In this document: positions 7,380-17,879 of the stretch, one piece after another
Position numbering within the stretch: the stretch's first letter is position 1
How the letters are laid out: each line of letters opens with the position of its first letter
Assembly (NCBI RefSeq): GCF_008974145.1
Contig: NZ_BJKP01000021.1
Span: 1 to 64,000 of the forward strand
Origin: Microcystis aeruginosa NIES-4325
GTDB taxonomy: Bacteria; Cyanobacteriota; Cyanobacteriia; Cyanobacteriales; Microcystaceae
Reading direction: 5' to 3'
Length of the DNA stretch: 64,000 bases
Position numbers and translations under genes: made by a program
Notes under the pieces: model-generated
What the model was told of the DNA's origin: nothing
Database searches by the model: none
The model's input: the letters and a program-made list of their open reading frames with translations, nothing else

Positions 7380-9503
7380 ATGGAACTCGCTGCCGGAAAA
7401 ATCCTTAGTCATCGCTACCAAATTATCCGTCAATTGGGAAAAGGGGGATTCGGACAGACTTTTTTGTCCTGCGATCGCCAGTTGCCCAATCAAAATCGCT
7501 GTGTGATCAAACAATTTCAACCCCAGTGCCGGGATGCCGAAACTGTAGCCATCGCTAGACGACTGTTTGAAACCGAGGCGAAAATCCTGCAAGAATTGGG
7601 CATTCATCGCCATATTCCCCGTTTATTTGCTTATTTTGAGGAAAATGGGCAATTTTTCCTCGTGCAAGAATACATTGAAGGGGAAGATTTAGCCACAGAA
7701 ATTACTGCTGGTGTCTATGGGCAAAATGAAGGGAAAGTGGTGGCTTTATTAACAGAAATTCTCTCAATTCTGGAATTTGTCCATCAGAAACAGGTGATCC
7801 ATCGTGATGTTAATCCCTTCAATCTTATTCGTCGCAGGCAAGATGATCAATTGGTTTTAATTGATTTTGGTGCTGTCAAACAAATTAGCACTCAAGTAGT
7901 TAAAGAAGGTAAAACCGTTTCTACAGTCGCTATTGGTACCCCCGGTTATTTCCCTAGTGAACAGGCCCAAGGTTATCCGCGTTTTAGTAGCGATATTTAT
8001 GCCGCCGGTATTATTGGATTACAAGCTTTAACTGGTAAAAATCCCGAAGATATTCCACTCGATGCTCGCACGGGAGAAATTCTCTGGCAACATTTGGCTA
8101 TGACTAGCCCAGAGTTTAGTTATGTTATTGATCGCATGATCTGCTATGATTTTCGTCAGCGTTATACCAGTGCCAGTGAAGCATTAATCGCTCTGAGAAA
8201 ATTAGGGAAAATTCATCATCTCGCTCCGAAAACTACCCATGTGGTGAAATCGCAAGGTCGAGTTGCTCGTCAAGGTAAATCTTGGCTAACAAAAATCCTG
8301 TTTTTCTCTGGGACAATTGGCTTAATAGCAAGTGCTTATCTGGGTTTTGACTATTGGCAAAATTCTCGCAATTCTCTTGGTTACTATCAACAAGGTCAGA
8401 CTTTTTATCAACTTAAACGTTATACCGATGCCCTTAATTCCTATGGTCAAGCCTTAAAAATCAATCCCGATTATCTTGAGGCATTGCAAGGAAAAGCTGA
8501 TGCTTTATTGGCTTTAAAAAGATACTCGGAGGCTTTAAATACCTACGAAAAAGCTATTCAAATTAACCCAGATTCCGCTTGGGCAGCTTGGCTCGGTCGC
8601 GGGCAAGCTTTAGATAAATTAGGCAAAAATCAAGAGGCTTTAGAAAGTTTTGAGCGGGTCTTATCTCTTAATCCTGCCGCTAGTCAAGCTTGGCAAGGTA
8701 AGGCCGATATCTATCTAGAACTGCAACAATATTCCGCAGCCCAAAAAGCTCTTGACAAATTGTTAACTTTTCAACAAAATGATGCCAAAGTATGGTATAA
8801 AAAAGGCTGGTCATTACAAAATCTTGAGGATTACGAAGGAGCAGTTAAAGCCTATGATCAGGCTCTAGCGATCGAGTCAGATAATGCCTTAATTTGGTAT
8901 CAAAAAGGTAATAGTTTGTATCAATTAAATAAAATTAATGAGGCTTTAGAAAGTTATAGCAAAGCCGGACAATTTAATCCCCAATTTTCCCAGGCTCACT
9001 ATAGTCAAGGGATTGTTTTACAAAAATTGGGCCGCAAGTTAGAAGCTTTGGAGGCATTTACGCAAGCAACTGAGGCCAATTCTAATTATTATCAAGCTTG
9101 GTTAAATCAAGGGGCATTACTTCATCAAATGGAAAGATTTCAAGAAGCGATCGCATCCTACGAAAAAGCTCGCCGTATTTCTTCCCAAAAAGCCGAAGTT
9201 TTTATCGGTATCGGTAACGCTTGGTATCGTTTAGGCGACTATTCTCAAGCCATAACCGCCTATCAACAGGCGATTCAAAGACAAAAGGATAACCCCGAAA
9301 CCTGGAAAAGTTTAGGCAATAGCTGCTTTAAACTCGGTCAATACGAGCGAGCGATTCAAGCTTATCAAGAATCACTTCGTTATCGTTCTAATGACCGAGA
9401 AGTGCAAACACAAAAACAACTGGCAGAAACTCGCTGGCAAGAACTTCAGCAATCTCCCCAAAACCAAACCCCCAAAGTGGATAATGAGGAACCTGTTCCC
9501 TAA
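7380..9503 (+). CDS. Serine/threonine protein kinase with TPR repeats
   Basis: The ATG at 7380 gives 707 residues; a TTG four codons upstream is open but unlikely. An N-terminal Hanks-type kinase (about residues 10-270) shows the glycine loop LGKGGFGQT, the ATP lysine in VIKQF, DFGAVK and the GTPGYFPSEQ activation segment. The catalytic loop reads HRDVNPFN, with Asn where most kinases have Lys, so activity should be tested. One membrane helix near residues 305-325 is followed by about ten TPR repeats to residue ~690, for protein binding. The short spacer before it (7183-7379) separates it from a divergent gene. Targets are unknown. Confidence 0.93.
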   Translation: MELAAGKILSHRYQIIRQLGKGGFGQTFLSCDRQLPNQNRCVIKQFQPQCRDAETVAIARRLFETEAKILQELGIHRHIPRLFAYFEENGQFFLVQEYIEGEDLATEITAGVYGQNEGKVVALLTEILSILEFVHQKQVIHRDVNPFNLIRRRQDDQLVLIDFGAVKQISTQVVKEGKTVSTVAIGTPGYFPSEQAQGYPRFSSDIYAAGIIGLQALTGKNPEDIPLDARTGEILWQHLAMTSPEFSYVIDRMICYDFRQRYTSASEALIALRKLGKIHHLAPKTTHVVKSQGRVARQGKSWLTKILFFSGTIGLIASAYLGFDYWQNSRNSLGYYQQGQTFYQLKRYTDALNSYGQALKINPDYLEALQGKADALLALKRYSEALNTYEKAIQINPDSAWAAWLGRGQALDKLGKNQEALESFERVLSLNPAASQAWQGKADIYLELQQYSAAQKALDKLLTFQQNDAKVWYKKGWSLQNLEDYEGAVKAYDQALAIESDNALIWYQKGNSLYQLNKINEALESYSKAGQFNPQFSQAHYSQGIVLQKLGRKLEALEAFTQATEANSNYYQAWLNQGALLHQMERFQEAIASYEKARRISSQKAEVFIGIGNAWYRLGDYSQAITAYQQAIQRQKDNPETWKSLGNSCFKLGQYERAIQAYQESLRYRSNDREVQTQKQLAETRWQELQQSPQNQTPKVDNEEPVP

Positions 9504-9525
9504 CTTCCGCTCTTTTTCGGCAGCT

Positions 9526-10908
9526 TTATCGCTTTTTACCAGTATTTCTCGGCAATAATTCCCGTCCTTGATAAAACTGTTTTTTCAGTTCTCCCAAGCG
9601 CCAATAAACTGCCACCATAATAACAGTTAATACTGTCAGCACTGTCACGGGAACAAGGGACGATTGAGCGAAAATTAGGGCTAAAAGTGGTAAAGATAGA
9701 CCAAGAATAATGGCGATCGCTAATGTTAACCCCCGGAGACGATTAATATTTTTTAAAGTACCTTGACAAACAGCACAATTTTTGGTATGTGACTGATAGC
9801 GTTCCAGGAGAATCTCTTTTGATTGTAGGGGGGGGAAAGGTTGACCGGCAAAAGGATCAGCTTGGTATTGATTAACCCAATTGCGATACTCGAACACGAA
9901 TAAATCCGCTTTGGTGGGGAGATAACAAGCTTGACTAAAATTCTGACTATCCCCCTGAGCTTGCAGATAACGCTCTTGATAGTAGAGGAAAATATGATCA
10001 TCTTCAAGAATAGCGTTTTGATTGATGTGGGAATACCAAGTAGGGGTAAGCTTAATGAAAAATTTCGGCAGCTTAGAGTTAAATTTAAAGGGAAAACGAG
10101 CAAAGAGACGACATTCTCCCTGACGGATCGGAGTTGCATAGACTGCGGTTAAAGTCCGTCCGAACTTTTCCGAGGTGAGATCGTGGTAAATTAATCCGGG
10201 CGCGATAAAATTGCTGTATTGCTGACCTAATTGACCTTTACGCGGTCCTTCGGGCCAAATTCCCTTAAATCCCTGACGATTGGACTCGATAATTTCTAAC
10301 TCCATAGGAGCGGCATTGGCCCGATTACCGATGGTGAGATGATGAGTATAGGGAACATGACTAGAATCGATAATATTTTCGATTAAAGTGACGGCTGAGT
10401 AGGGTAGATCTCGGAAGGTATCCAAACAAATCCAAGCATCACCATCCTCCTCCATGGGTTCAATAATTGGAATCGCAGTCAGGGGAGCATTTTCGGGATT
10501 ACCCGCATAAACGAATAATAATCCCTGACGGATAGCCGTGGGCAAAGACCGCACACAAGCGCGTCGAGAGGTGTTAGCTTGACTGTTTTCTGGTTGTTGG
10601 GGAATAAATTCACAGTTTCCTCCTCCGGAAAAAGACCAACCGTGATAGGGACATTCTAGGTGTCCGCTTTCGTTAAGACGACCTTCTGAGAGAGGAGCCA
10701 AGCGATGGGGACATTTATCCTCAAAAACTCGCCATTCTTGCTTATTTTTGTCCCACCAAATCACTAAATCCTCTTCTAGTAGGGTAAAGCGTTGGGGCTG
10801 CTTTTTGTCTAAATCTTTGACGTAGTAGATAGGATACCAAACTTGACGACAATCAAAGCGATCGCTATCGGTTCCCCCGACGGGATAGGTAGCAGTGCTG
10901 GTCAGCAT
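9526..10908 (-). CDS. Rieske non-haem oxygenase, pheophorbide a oxygenase (PaO)/Lls1 type
   Basis: A 460-residue oxygenase. The Rieske [2Fe-2S] ligands are C66-P-H68 and C86-x2-H89; the mononuclear iron site is D181-x2-H184-x4-H189. A C-x2-C motif (NCAVC, about residue 377) and two C-terminal membrane helices (~390-435) are hallmarks of the plant PaO/Tic55/Lls1 group. Cyanobacterial members are membrane-bound oxygenases of tetrapyrrole or related substrates, and several paralogues occur per genome, so the exact substrate is not assigned. It is convergent with the kinase gene, 22 bp apart. The start ATG at 10908 is the first good one. Confidence 0.92.
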   Translation of the reverse strand: MLTSTATYPVGGTDSDRFDCRQVWYPIYYVKDLDKKQPQRFTLLEEDLVIWWDKNKQEWRVFEDKCPHRLAPLSEGRLNESGHLECPYHGWSFSGGGNCEFIPQQPENSQANTSRRACVRSLPTAIRQGLLFVYAGNPENAPLTAIPIIEPMEEDGDAWICLDTFRDLPYSAVTLIENIIDSSHVPYTHHLTIGNRANAAPMELEIIESNRQGFKGIWPEGPRKGQLGQQYSNFIAPGLIYHDLTSEKFGRTLTAVYATPIRQGECRLFARFPFKFNSKLPKFFIKLTPTWYSHINQNAILEDDHIFLYYQERYLQAQGDSQNFSQACYLPTKADLFVFEYRNWVNQYQADPFAGQPFPPLQSKEILLERYQSHTKNCAVCQGTLKNINRLRGLTLAIAIILGLSLPLLALIFAQSSLVPVTVLTVLTVIMVAVYWRLGELKKQFYQGRELLPRNTGKKR

Positions 10909-11089
10909 AAATTTTAAAATAAGTTAACATTTCTCCTCCAAAATCTAACAAATTTAATCGATAAAAGGGGACAGATGCCGGGATCTGCTGGGGAAACAAA
11001 CACTGGGGCTATATTTTGGGGTGATATCTCCCATGGATAAAGCGAGAATGGGAGAAATATCAAGATAAAACTAAAGGGAGTTTACCAGA

Positions 11090-11473
11090 ATGTCCGGAGA
11101 AACCGTCACTTATTCCCTAGAAACTGTCTTAAAGGATATCAAAGACAGCGTTAAGGATGTTAGTCAAAAAATAGACAATCTACAAAGGGACGTTAATCAA
11201 AAATTTGACAAGATTGATGAGTGCTTTGACAAAATCGATGAAAGATTAAATAAAGTAGAGATAGGATTGGTTGCTTTAACCGAGAAAGTCGGAGGGATGG
11301 ATAAACGACTCGAAAAGGTGGAAAATGAGCAGGCTACCATGATTAAAGCTATTTCTGACCTCCAGAGATTCCGAGGTCTGATTCTGCCGATCATCGTCGG
11401 TGCGCTCAGTGCTACCATTGGTGCGGTGATTACCGTAGCAGCAAAAATGTTATTGATCGGCAATAGTCCCTGA
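11090..11473 (+). CDS. Coiled-coil protein with C-terminal membrane anchor
   Basis: A 127-residue protein. Residues 10-90 are a continuous heptad coiled coil with repeated 'KIDNLQRDVNQKFDKID' and 'DKIDERLNKVE' units. One hydrophobic helix at 98-122 (LILPIIVGALSATIGAVITV) is the anchor. Such tail-anchored coiled-coil proteins are common and mostly uncharacterised in cyanobacteria. An AAGGGAG sequence lies upstream of the ATG as a ribosome binding site. No function can be given. Confidence 0.8.
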   Translation: MSGETVTYSLETVLKDIKDSVKDVSQKIDNLQRDVNQKFDKIDECFDKIDERLNKVEIGLVALTEKVGGMDKRLEKVENEQATMIKAISDLQRFRGLILPIIVGALSATIGAVITVAAKMLLIGNSP

Positions 11474-11515
11474 TCGAGATAAGATTAATTCTCGTGGTCT
11501 AGATGGGGGAGATTT

Positions 11516-11968
11516 GTGAATAAACTAAGCATTCTGGTTCTGCATGGGCCGAATTTAAACCTATTGGGGAAAAGAGAGCCGAATCTCTACGGTAACGTTA
11601 ATTTAGAGACGATTAACCAGTTTTTAAGCGAAGAAGCTACCCGTTTAGGGGTGAATTTAACCGCGTACCAGTCCAATCAAGAAGGGCAATTAGTGGACTG
11701 GATTCAGCAAGCATGGGGTCAGCAGCATGGTATTTTGATTAATGCGGGAGCTTATACTCATACCAGTATCGCCATCCGTGACGCACTCTTAGGCACAAAA
11801 ATGGCCTGTGTGGAAGTACACTTAAGCAATATTTACAAACGCGAGTCTTTTCGTCATCATTCCTACATTGCCGATATAGCCATCGGACAGATTAGCGGTT
11901 TTGGGGCCGAAAGTTATCGCCTAGGATTATGGGCATTAGTCGATTATTTGCAAAAGAATAGAGAATGA
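11516..11968 (+). CDS. aroQ: Type II 3-dehydroquinate dehydratase
   Basis: A 150-residue enzyme of the shikimate pathway that dehydrates 3-dehydroquinate to 3-dehydroshikimate. The type II signature is complete: [18 protein letters not shown] near the start with the active-site Tyr, then the NAGAYTHTS block (~80-88), and [18 protein letters not shown] (~101-118) with the conserved His and Arg. It starts with GTG, preceded by a GGGGGAG ribosome binding site. It lies 42 bp after the coiled-coil gene on the same strand. Confidence 0.96.
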   Translation: MNKLSILVLHGPNLNLLGKREPNLYGNVNLETINQFLSEEATRLGVNLTAYQSNQEGQLVDWIQQAWGQQHGILINAGAYTHTSIAIRDALLGTKMACVEVHLSNIYKRESFRHHSYIADIAIGQISGFGAESYRLGLWALVDYLQKNRE

Positions 11969-11971
11969 TGA

Positions 11972-12553
11972 TTAGGCAAGGGATTCTCCTACTTCTAAGA
12001 GGGGACAAAAGGGAAAATAGGGGGAAACCGTCCAACGATAGAATTTTTTGCTGCTGGTGGACTGGAGATTAAAACGTAGGGAAACAAAGGGGAAAAAGGG
12101 AGATACGGAACAATTCCAACTGAAAGCCGGCTTAGAATTGCTATTATCCCCTTGCAAAGACCAAGCAGGGTATTGAAAAACCTCCCGGACGAGGGATTTT
12201 CCTTCATCGCTAACTTGGGCGCAGCTGCGACTAATCCCTGAAACCAAACAGAGACTATTACTAACACAATTATCATTAGAAGCCACGATCAGGATATCTT
12301 CCCCGGTGGTGGTTAGTTCAAAAGCGATAAAGTCTCCAGCTTGCCAACGACTAAGGACTTGTCCTTGGGCATTCTGGTAGATGGCGCTGCAGTTTTCGGG
12401 ATCGAGAAGACGATTACTGTCGGGATCTAAGTAACCGCAAACCTTGCCCATCAGACGAGTTCCATCCTGAAACCCATACACCCAATCAAAGGTATCGGTT
12501 TTAGCAGCCTTTTGATTGTTTTTGTTAACCAATAGTAATCGATCGCTGACCAC
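11972..12553 (-). CDS. Hypothetical protein
   Basis: An open frame of 193 residues with a GTG start and no clear ribosome binding site, convergent with aroQ (4 bp between stops). The first half (about residues 22-95) has a beta-rich look with FDWVYGFQDGTRLMGKVCGYLD and DFIAFELTTTGEDILI; the second half is Ser- and aromatic-rich. There are seven cysteines but no recognised motif, and no signal peptide from this start. I do not recognise a family. The start is uncertain and the gene could be shorter. Confidence 0.55.
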   Translation of the reverse strand: MVSDRLLLVNKNNQKAAKTDTFDWVYGFQDGTRLMGKVCGYLDPDSNRLLDPENCSAIYQNAQGQVLSRWQAGDFIAFELTTTGEDILIVASNDNCVSNSLCLVSGISRSCAQVSDEGKSLVREVFQYPAWSLQGDNSNSKPAFSWNCSVSPFFPFVSLRFNLQSTSSKKFYRWTVSPYFPFCPLLEVGESLA

Positions 12554-12644
12554 GGTTATTAATTCTCAATAAAACTAAGCTTCCCTTGATAACAAAGGTA
12601 TCACTAAATACCAATTTCCCAACGAAAAGATTTATTAAGTTTAA

Positions 12645-14016
<1,372 letters not shown>

Positions 14017-14034
14017 TTTTTTTTCTCCTAAGGG

Positions 14035-14068
14035 ATAGAACAGGCTTTTTGTCTGTTCTATTTAGCTT
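14035..14068 (+). terminator. Intrinsic terminator after frr
   Basis: ATAGAACAG (14035-14043) pairs with CTGTTCTAT (14053-14061) around a T-rich loop, followed by TTAGCTTTT. It lies 19 bp after the frr stop and probably ends the pyrH-frr transcript. Confidence 0.65.
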
Positions 14069-14170
14069 TTTATCCCTAGGTAAAAGCTATAGGGGAGTGA
14101 GAAGGTTTGGGGATGAAGTCTTTCAGTTACTTATAACATTTTTCACAAGTAATGCCAGAAATGGTTAATT

Positions 14171-14216
14171 GCCCTCACCCCCAATCCCTCTAACGTTCTG
14201 GGAGAGGGGATTAAGA
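14171..14216. repeat. REP-like palindrome
   Basis: CCCTCACCCCCAATCCCTCT, a short loop, then GAGAGGGGATT form an imperfect hairpin of a type common in cyanobacterial spacers. The rest of the 14069-14319 spacer holds nothing else I recognise. Confidence 0.5.
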
Positions 14217-14319
14217 TACCTGCCATGAATAAAAAAAATGGTATTATATGCGGGTACAATTCTCTAATTATTGTAGAAAAAAATCATCTTGCTTAAAAAA
14301 TATTCGGTAAATTATAAAA

Positions 14320-14610
14320 ATGAAACGCTATCAAATTCTTCAAGAAAAACGAGAAAATTTTATAAAAATTGCTCGAAAACATGGAGCATTTAATATTCTA
14401 ATATTTGGATAAGTTGCCAGAGAAGAAGAGAGAAATGACAGTGATATTGACTTTTTAGTAGAAATGGAACAATGGCGCAACTTATTAGATAGAATTGGTT
14501 TAATTCAAGACTTAGAAGATTATTTAGGCTGTAAAGTTGATGTGGCTACTATTAACAGTTTACGAGATTGTTTTCGGGAAAGAATCATGAAAGAGGTGAT
14601 TCCTTTATGA
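14320..14610 (+). pseudogene. MNT-type nucleotidyltransferase (antitoxin-like), broken by a nonsense codon
   Basis: The frame encodes about 96 residues of a minimal nucleotidyltransferase: a start helix, then NILIFG, then a TAA where the family has the Ser of its GSxARGE motif, then VAREEERNDSDIDFLVEME (with the catalytic D-x-D) and a normal C-terminus with CKVDVATI and LRDCFRERIMKEVIPL. A single base change (TCA to TAA) explains the break. MNT proteins pair with HEPN toxins and modify or neutralise them. It overlaps the next frame by 4 bp (ATGA), the usual MNT-HEPN coupling. With the catalytic motif split it is unlikely to work. Confidence 0.85.
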
Positions 14611-14834
14611 AGGATGACTTAATTTATTTAGGTGATATTTTAGATAGAATTGAACGAATCGAATCTTATACATAGGAGGGAAAAGGCAGATTCTATCAAT
14701 CTTTATTAATTCAAGATGCTGTGATTCGCTGTTTTGAAGTCATTGGAGAAGCTGTTAAACAACTCTCTCCTGAGATTAGAAAAAAATATCCTGAAATTAC
14801 TTGGCGTAAAATTGCAGGGTTTCGAGAAAAATAG
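14607..14834 (+). pseudogene. HEPN (DUF86-type) toxin-like gene, broken and truncated
   Basis: The frame begins MKDDLIYLGDILDRIERIESYT, hits TAG, then continues in frame with GRFYQSLLIQDAVIRCFEVIGEAVKQL and WRKIAGFREK before a second TAG. The DUF86 HEPN family usually continues from GFRD into the catalytic R-x4-6-H segment and about 25 more residues; none of that remains. Two separate lesions make this a clear pseudogene. It is the partner of the broken MNT gene upstream, so the whole toxin-antitoxin pair is dead. The neighbours, frr and cbiD, are intact housekeeping genes. Confidence 0.82.
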
Positions 14835-14898
14835 CAGCGGTTGCCCCCTAGTTCTATAATCAGATCACGGCTAATTTGATTGGCTATAGTCCCTATTC

Positions 14899-16026
14899 AT
14901 GTCTATCTCCCCACCCCGTTCCGGTTACACTTTACCAGTTTTTGCCTGTGCCAGTGCGATCGCCTCTCTCCAGCATCTCCACGGCGAAAATGAGCTAAAT
15001 TCCGTTACTTTTAATCTTTTAGAACCGCCAGAAGCCGTTACAATTGCCATCGAACAAGTTGCCCGACTGAACCACGATGCTGCCCTAGCCATCACCCGCA
15101 GCGATCCGGGTGATAATTTAGATTTAACTAGAAATACCCCTATATGGGCGTTAGTAGAAAGAAAGACGGGTAATCAAGAGATAGAGATTCAAGGCGGCGA
15201 AGGAATCGGACTACAGCTTGATAATGGCGGAAAATCAGCTATTTATAGTTATGCCCAGCGTCTGCTGCAAGAAAACCTCAGCCCCCTGTTACTGCCCCAA
15301 GAAAGCATCAAAGTGACGATTATCCTGCCGGAAGGCAAAAAACTGGCCACAAGGACTTCTAACGCCGCTTTTGGGGTGGTAGAGGGATTATCTTTGTTGG
15401 GTACTACTGGCATTTCCCAACCCCTGAGCGCCCCCGGACAGTTGGAAATCTTTCGCGAGCAATTAAAAATTTTATCCCTTCGTTTCGATCACTTGGTGTT
15501 TTGTATCGGGGAAAATGGCTTAGATTTAGCCCCTCAAATGGGGATTAATCCTGATATTTTGGTAAAAACAGCCAATTGGATCGGGCCGATGTTATTAGAG
15601 GCCCAATTACAGGGGATATCTGAAATTCTTTTGTTTGGTTATCACGGTAAATTAATTAAACTTGCTGGGGGAATCTTTCAGACTCACCATCATCTCGCCG
15701 ATGGTCGTCGGGAAATTCTCACCGCCTACGCCGCTAAAATGGGTTTAGCTACCCCCCATCTCCAGCAAATTTTTGACAGTAGCACCAGTGAAAACGGTCT
15801 GGAATATCTGCGTCAATTAGACCGGCAAACGGGAGATAATTGGGTGGAACGCATCTATGGAGAAATGGCTAATACTATCGATCGCCGTTGCCAAGAATAC
15901 GTTTATAACCACAGTAACGGTCATCTTGGGGTCGGTTGTATTTTATTCGATCGCTCTCGTTCTTTGATCAGCAAAAGCGAAAATGGCCTTAAATTTTTGC
16001 AAAATCTACAAGTCACTCCCCAGTGA
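14899..16026 (+). CDS. cbiD: Cobalt-precorrin-5B C1-methyltransferase
   Basis: A 375-residue protein of anaerobic (early-cobalt) cobalamin synthesis that methylates C1 of cobalt-precorrin-5B using S-adenosylmethionine. The N-terminus SGYTLPVFACASAIAS matches the CbiD start, and internal blocks DPGDNLDLTRNTPIW (~72-86), GGEGIGLQL, and LLFGYHGKLIKLAGGIFQTHHH (~253-274) are family features. It lies upstream of guaA with a ~130-bp gap. No other cobalamin gene is in the window. Confidence 0.92.
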   Translation: MSISPPRSGYTLPVFACASAIASLQHLHGENELNSVTFNLLEPPEAVTIAIEQVARLNHDAALAITRSDPGDNLDLTRNTPIWALVERKTGNQEIEIQGGEGIGLQLDNGGKSAIYSYAQRLLQENLSPLLLPQESIKVTIILPEGKKLATRTSNAAFGVVEGLSLLGTTGISQPLSAPGQLEIFREQLKILSLRFDHLVFCIGENGLDLAPQMGINPDILVKTANWIGPMLLEAQLQGISEILLFGYHGKLIKLAGGIFQTHHHLADGRREILTAYAAKMGLATPHLQQIFDSSTSENGLEYLRQLDRQTGDNWVERIYGEMANTIDRRCQEYVYNHSNGHLGVGCILFDRSRSLISKSENGLKFLQNLQVTPQ

Positions 16027-16166
16027 CCGTGCTATGATCGTGGGAATATTTAGTCTTAAAAAATGAAACTAATAAGGCCATACTATTGTAGCTTATTTCC
16101 AGAACAATAGCCGATTTAGTTTACAAATCTTTAACCTTTTCCTGCCAGTTTCTTTTTTTGATCGCA

Positions 16167-17792
16167 GTGACAACTCAAACCCCCCTTCCCACCCATCAAG
16201 AGACTTTGCCCTCAGAGTCCTTCACTAATAGCCTTAATCGTCAAATAATCATCATTCTTGACTTTGGCTCCCAGTATTCTGAATTAATCGCCCGCAGAAT
16301 CCGGGAAACCAATGTTTACTCGGAAGTTCTCTCCTATCGTACCAGCGCCGAACAGTTGGCCCAAATCAACCCGAAAGGAATAATTCTTTCGGGCGGTCCC
16401 AATTCCGTCTATGATCCTGGAGCGCCTCACTGTGATCCCGAAATTTGGAATTTAGGTGTACCCATCCTCGGAGTTTGCTACGGGATGCAATTGATGGTAC
16501 AGCAGTTAGGGGGCAGGGTAGAACGGGCAAAACGGGCCGAATACGGCAAAGCATCCCTATTTATCAACGATCCTACCGATTTATTAACCAATGTCGAGGA
16601 CGGTTCCACCGCCTGGATGAGTCACGGGGATTCCTGCGTGGAATTGCCTGCGGGTTTTGAAATTCTCGCTCATACCGATAATACCGATTGTGCGGCCATT
16701 GCCGATCACGAGAAAAAACTCTTTGGAGTGCAGTTTCACCCGGAAGTTGTCCATTCTGTGGGAGGAATCGCCTTAATTCGCAATTTCGTCTATCATATCT
16801 GCAAATGCGAACCCACTTGGACTACGGAAGCTTTTGTCGAGGAATCGATCCGAGAAATTAGGGCAAAAGTGGGCGATAAGCGAGTTTTATTGGCTTTATC
16901 CGGCGGTGTAGACTCCTCTACCTTAGCATTCCTGTTACATCGAGCGATCGGTGATCAACTAACCTGTATGTTTATCGATCAGGGATTTATGCGTAAGGGT
17001 GAACCAGAACGATTAATGCAGATATTTAACGAGCAATTCCATATCGGAGTCCAGTATGTCAACGCTAGAAAGCGATTTTTAGCGCAGGTTGCCGGTGTCA
17101 CGGATCCCGAAGAAAAGCGCCGTCGTATCGGCCATGAATTTATTCAGGTGTTTGAAGAAGAATCGAATCGTTTGGGACCCTTTGATTATCTGGCCCAAGG
17201 GACTTTATATCCCGATGTGATTGAATCGGCCGATAGTAATGTGGATCCCAAAACCGGGGAAAGAGTCGCGGTTAAAATTAAAAGTCATCATAACGTTGGT
17301 GGACTGCCGAAAAATCTCCGGTTTAAATTGGTCGAACCCCTGCGAAAATTATTTAAGGATGAGGTGAGAAAATTAGGTCGATCGATCGGTCTTCCGGAAG
17401 AAATTGTTCGTCGTCAACCTTTCCCCGGCCCTGGTTTAGCGATTCGCATTTTAGGGGAAGTGACCGCAGATAAATTAAATATTTTGCGCGATGCAGATTG
17501 GGTGGTGCGCGACGAGATTAATAAGCAGGGAATGTATCACGATTTCTGGCAAGCTTTCGCGGTTTTATTGCCTGTCCGCAGTGTGGGAGTGATGGGAGAT
17601 CAACGCACCTACGCTTATCCCATTGTCCTACGTTTAGTCAGCAGCGAAGACGGAATGACTGCCGATTGGTCGCGGGTTCCCTATGATTTATTGGAGACAA
17701 TTTCTAATCGCATTGTCAATGAAGTTAAGGGAGTTAACCGCGTGGTTTATGATATTACTTCTAAGCCCCCTGGAACTATAGAATGGGAGTAG
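16167..17792 (+). CDS. guaA: GMP synthase (glutamine-hydrolysing)
   Basis: Converts XMP to GMP. The N-terminal class I glutamine amidotransferase has the nucleophile Cys in GVCYGMQLM and the His/Glu pair in QFHPEV; the ATP-pyrophosphatase domain has the P-loop ALSGGVDSS; the C-terminal dimerisation domain ends in the conserved [12 protein letters not shown] prefer GTG at 16167 (541 residues) over TTG at 16158, since GTG is the more usual alternative start; the N-terminal ~25 residues are an extension before the first strand ([12 protein letters not shown]). A terminator follows, separating it from the defence-like cassette. Confidence 0.96.
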   Translation: MTTQTPLPTHQETLPSESFTNSLNRQIIIILDFGSQYSELIARRIRETNVYSEVLSYRTSAEQLAQINPKGIILSGGPNSVYDPGAPHCDPEIWNLGVPILGVCYGMQLMVQQLGGRVERAKRAEYGKASLFINDPTDLLTNVEDGSTAWMSHGDSCVELPAGFEILAHTDNTDCAAIADHEKKLFGVQFHPEVVHSVGGIALIRNFVYHICKCEPTWTTEAFVEESIREIRAKVGDKRVLLALSGGVDSSTLAFLLHRAIGDQLTCMFIDQGFMRKGEPERLMQIFNEQFHIGVQYVNARKRFLAQVAGVTDPEEKRRRIGHEFIQVFEEESNRLGPFDYLAQGTLYPDVIESADSNVDPKTGERVAVKIKSHHNVGGLPKNLRFKLVEPLRKLFKDEVRKLGRSIGLPEEIVRRQPFPGPGLAIRILGEVTADKLNILRDADWVVRDEINKQGMYHDFWQAFAVLLPVRSVGVMGDQRTYAYPIVLRLVSSEDGMTADWSRVPYDLLETISNRIVNEVKGVNRVVYDITSKPPGTIEWE

Positions 17793-17816
17793 TATTGAAT
17801 ATTGATTGATTGTTAG

Positions 17817-17845
17817 TCCCGTCCAAATATTGGGGCGGGATTTTT
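17817..17845 (+). terminator. Intrinsic terminator after guaA
   Basis: TCCCGTCC (17817-17824) pairs with GGGGCGGGA (17832-17840) around a short A/T loop, directly followed by TTTTT (17841-17845). It stands 25 bp after the guaA stop and just before the DUF262 gene. Confidence 0.8.
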
Positions 17846-17879
17846 GCAGAATAGACAATTGAGGAGATTAATTACTACC

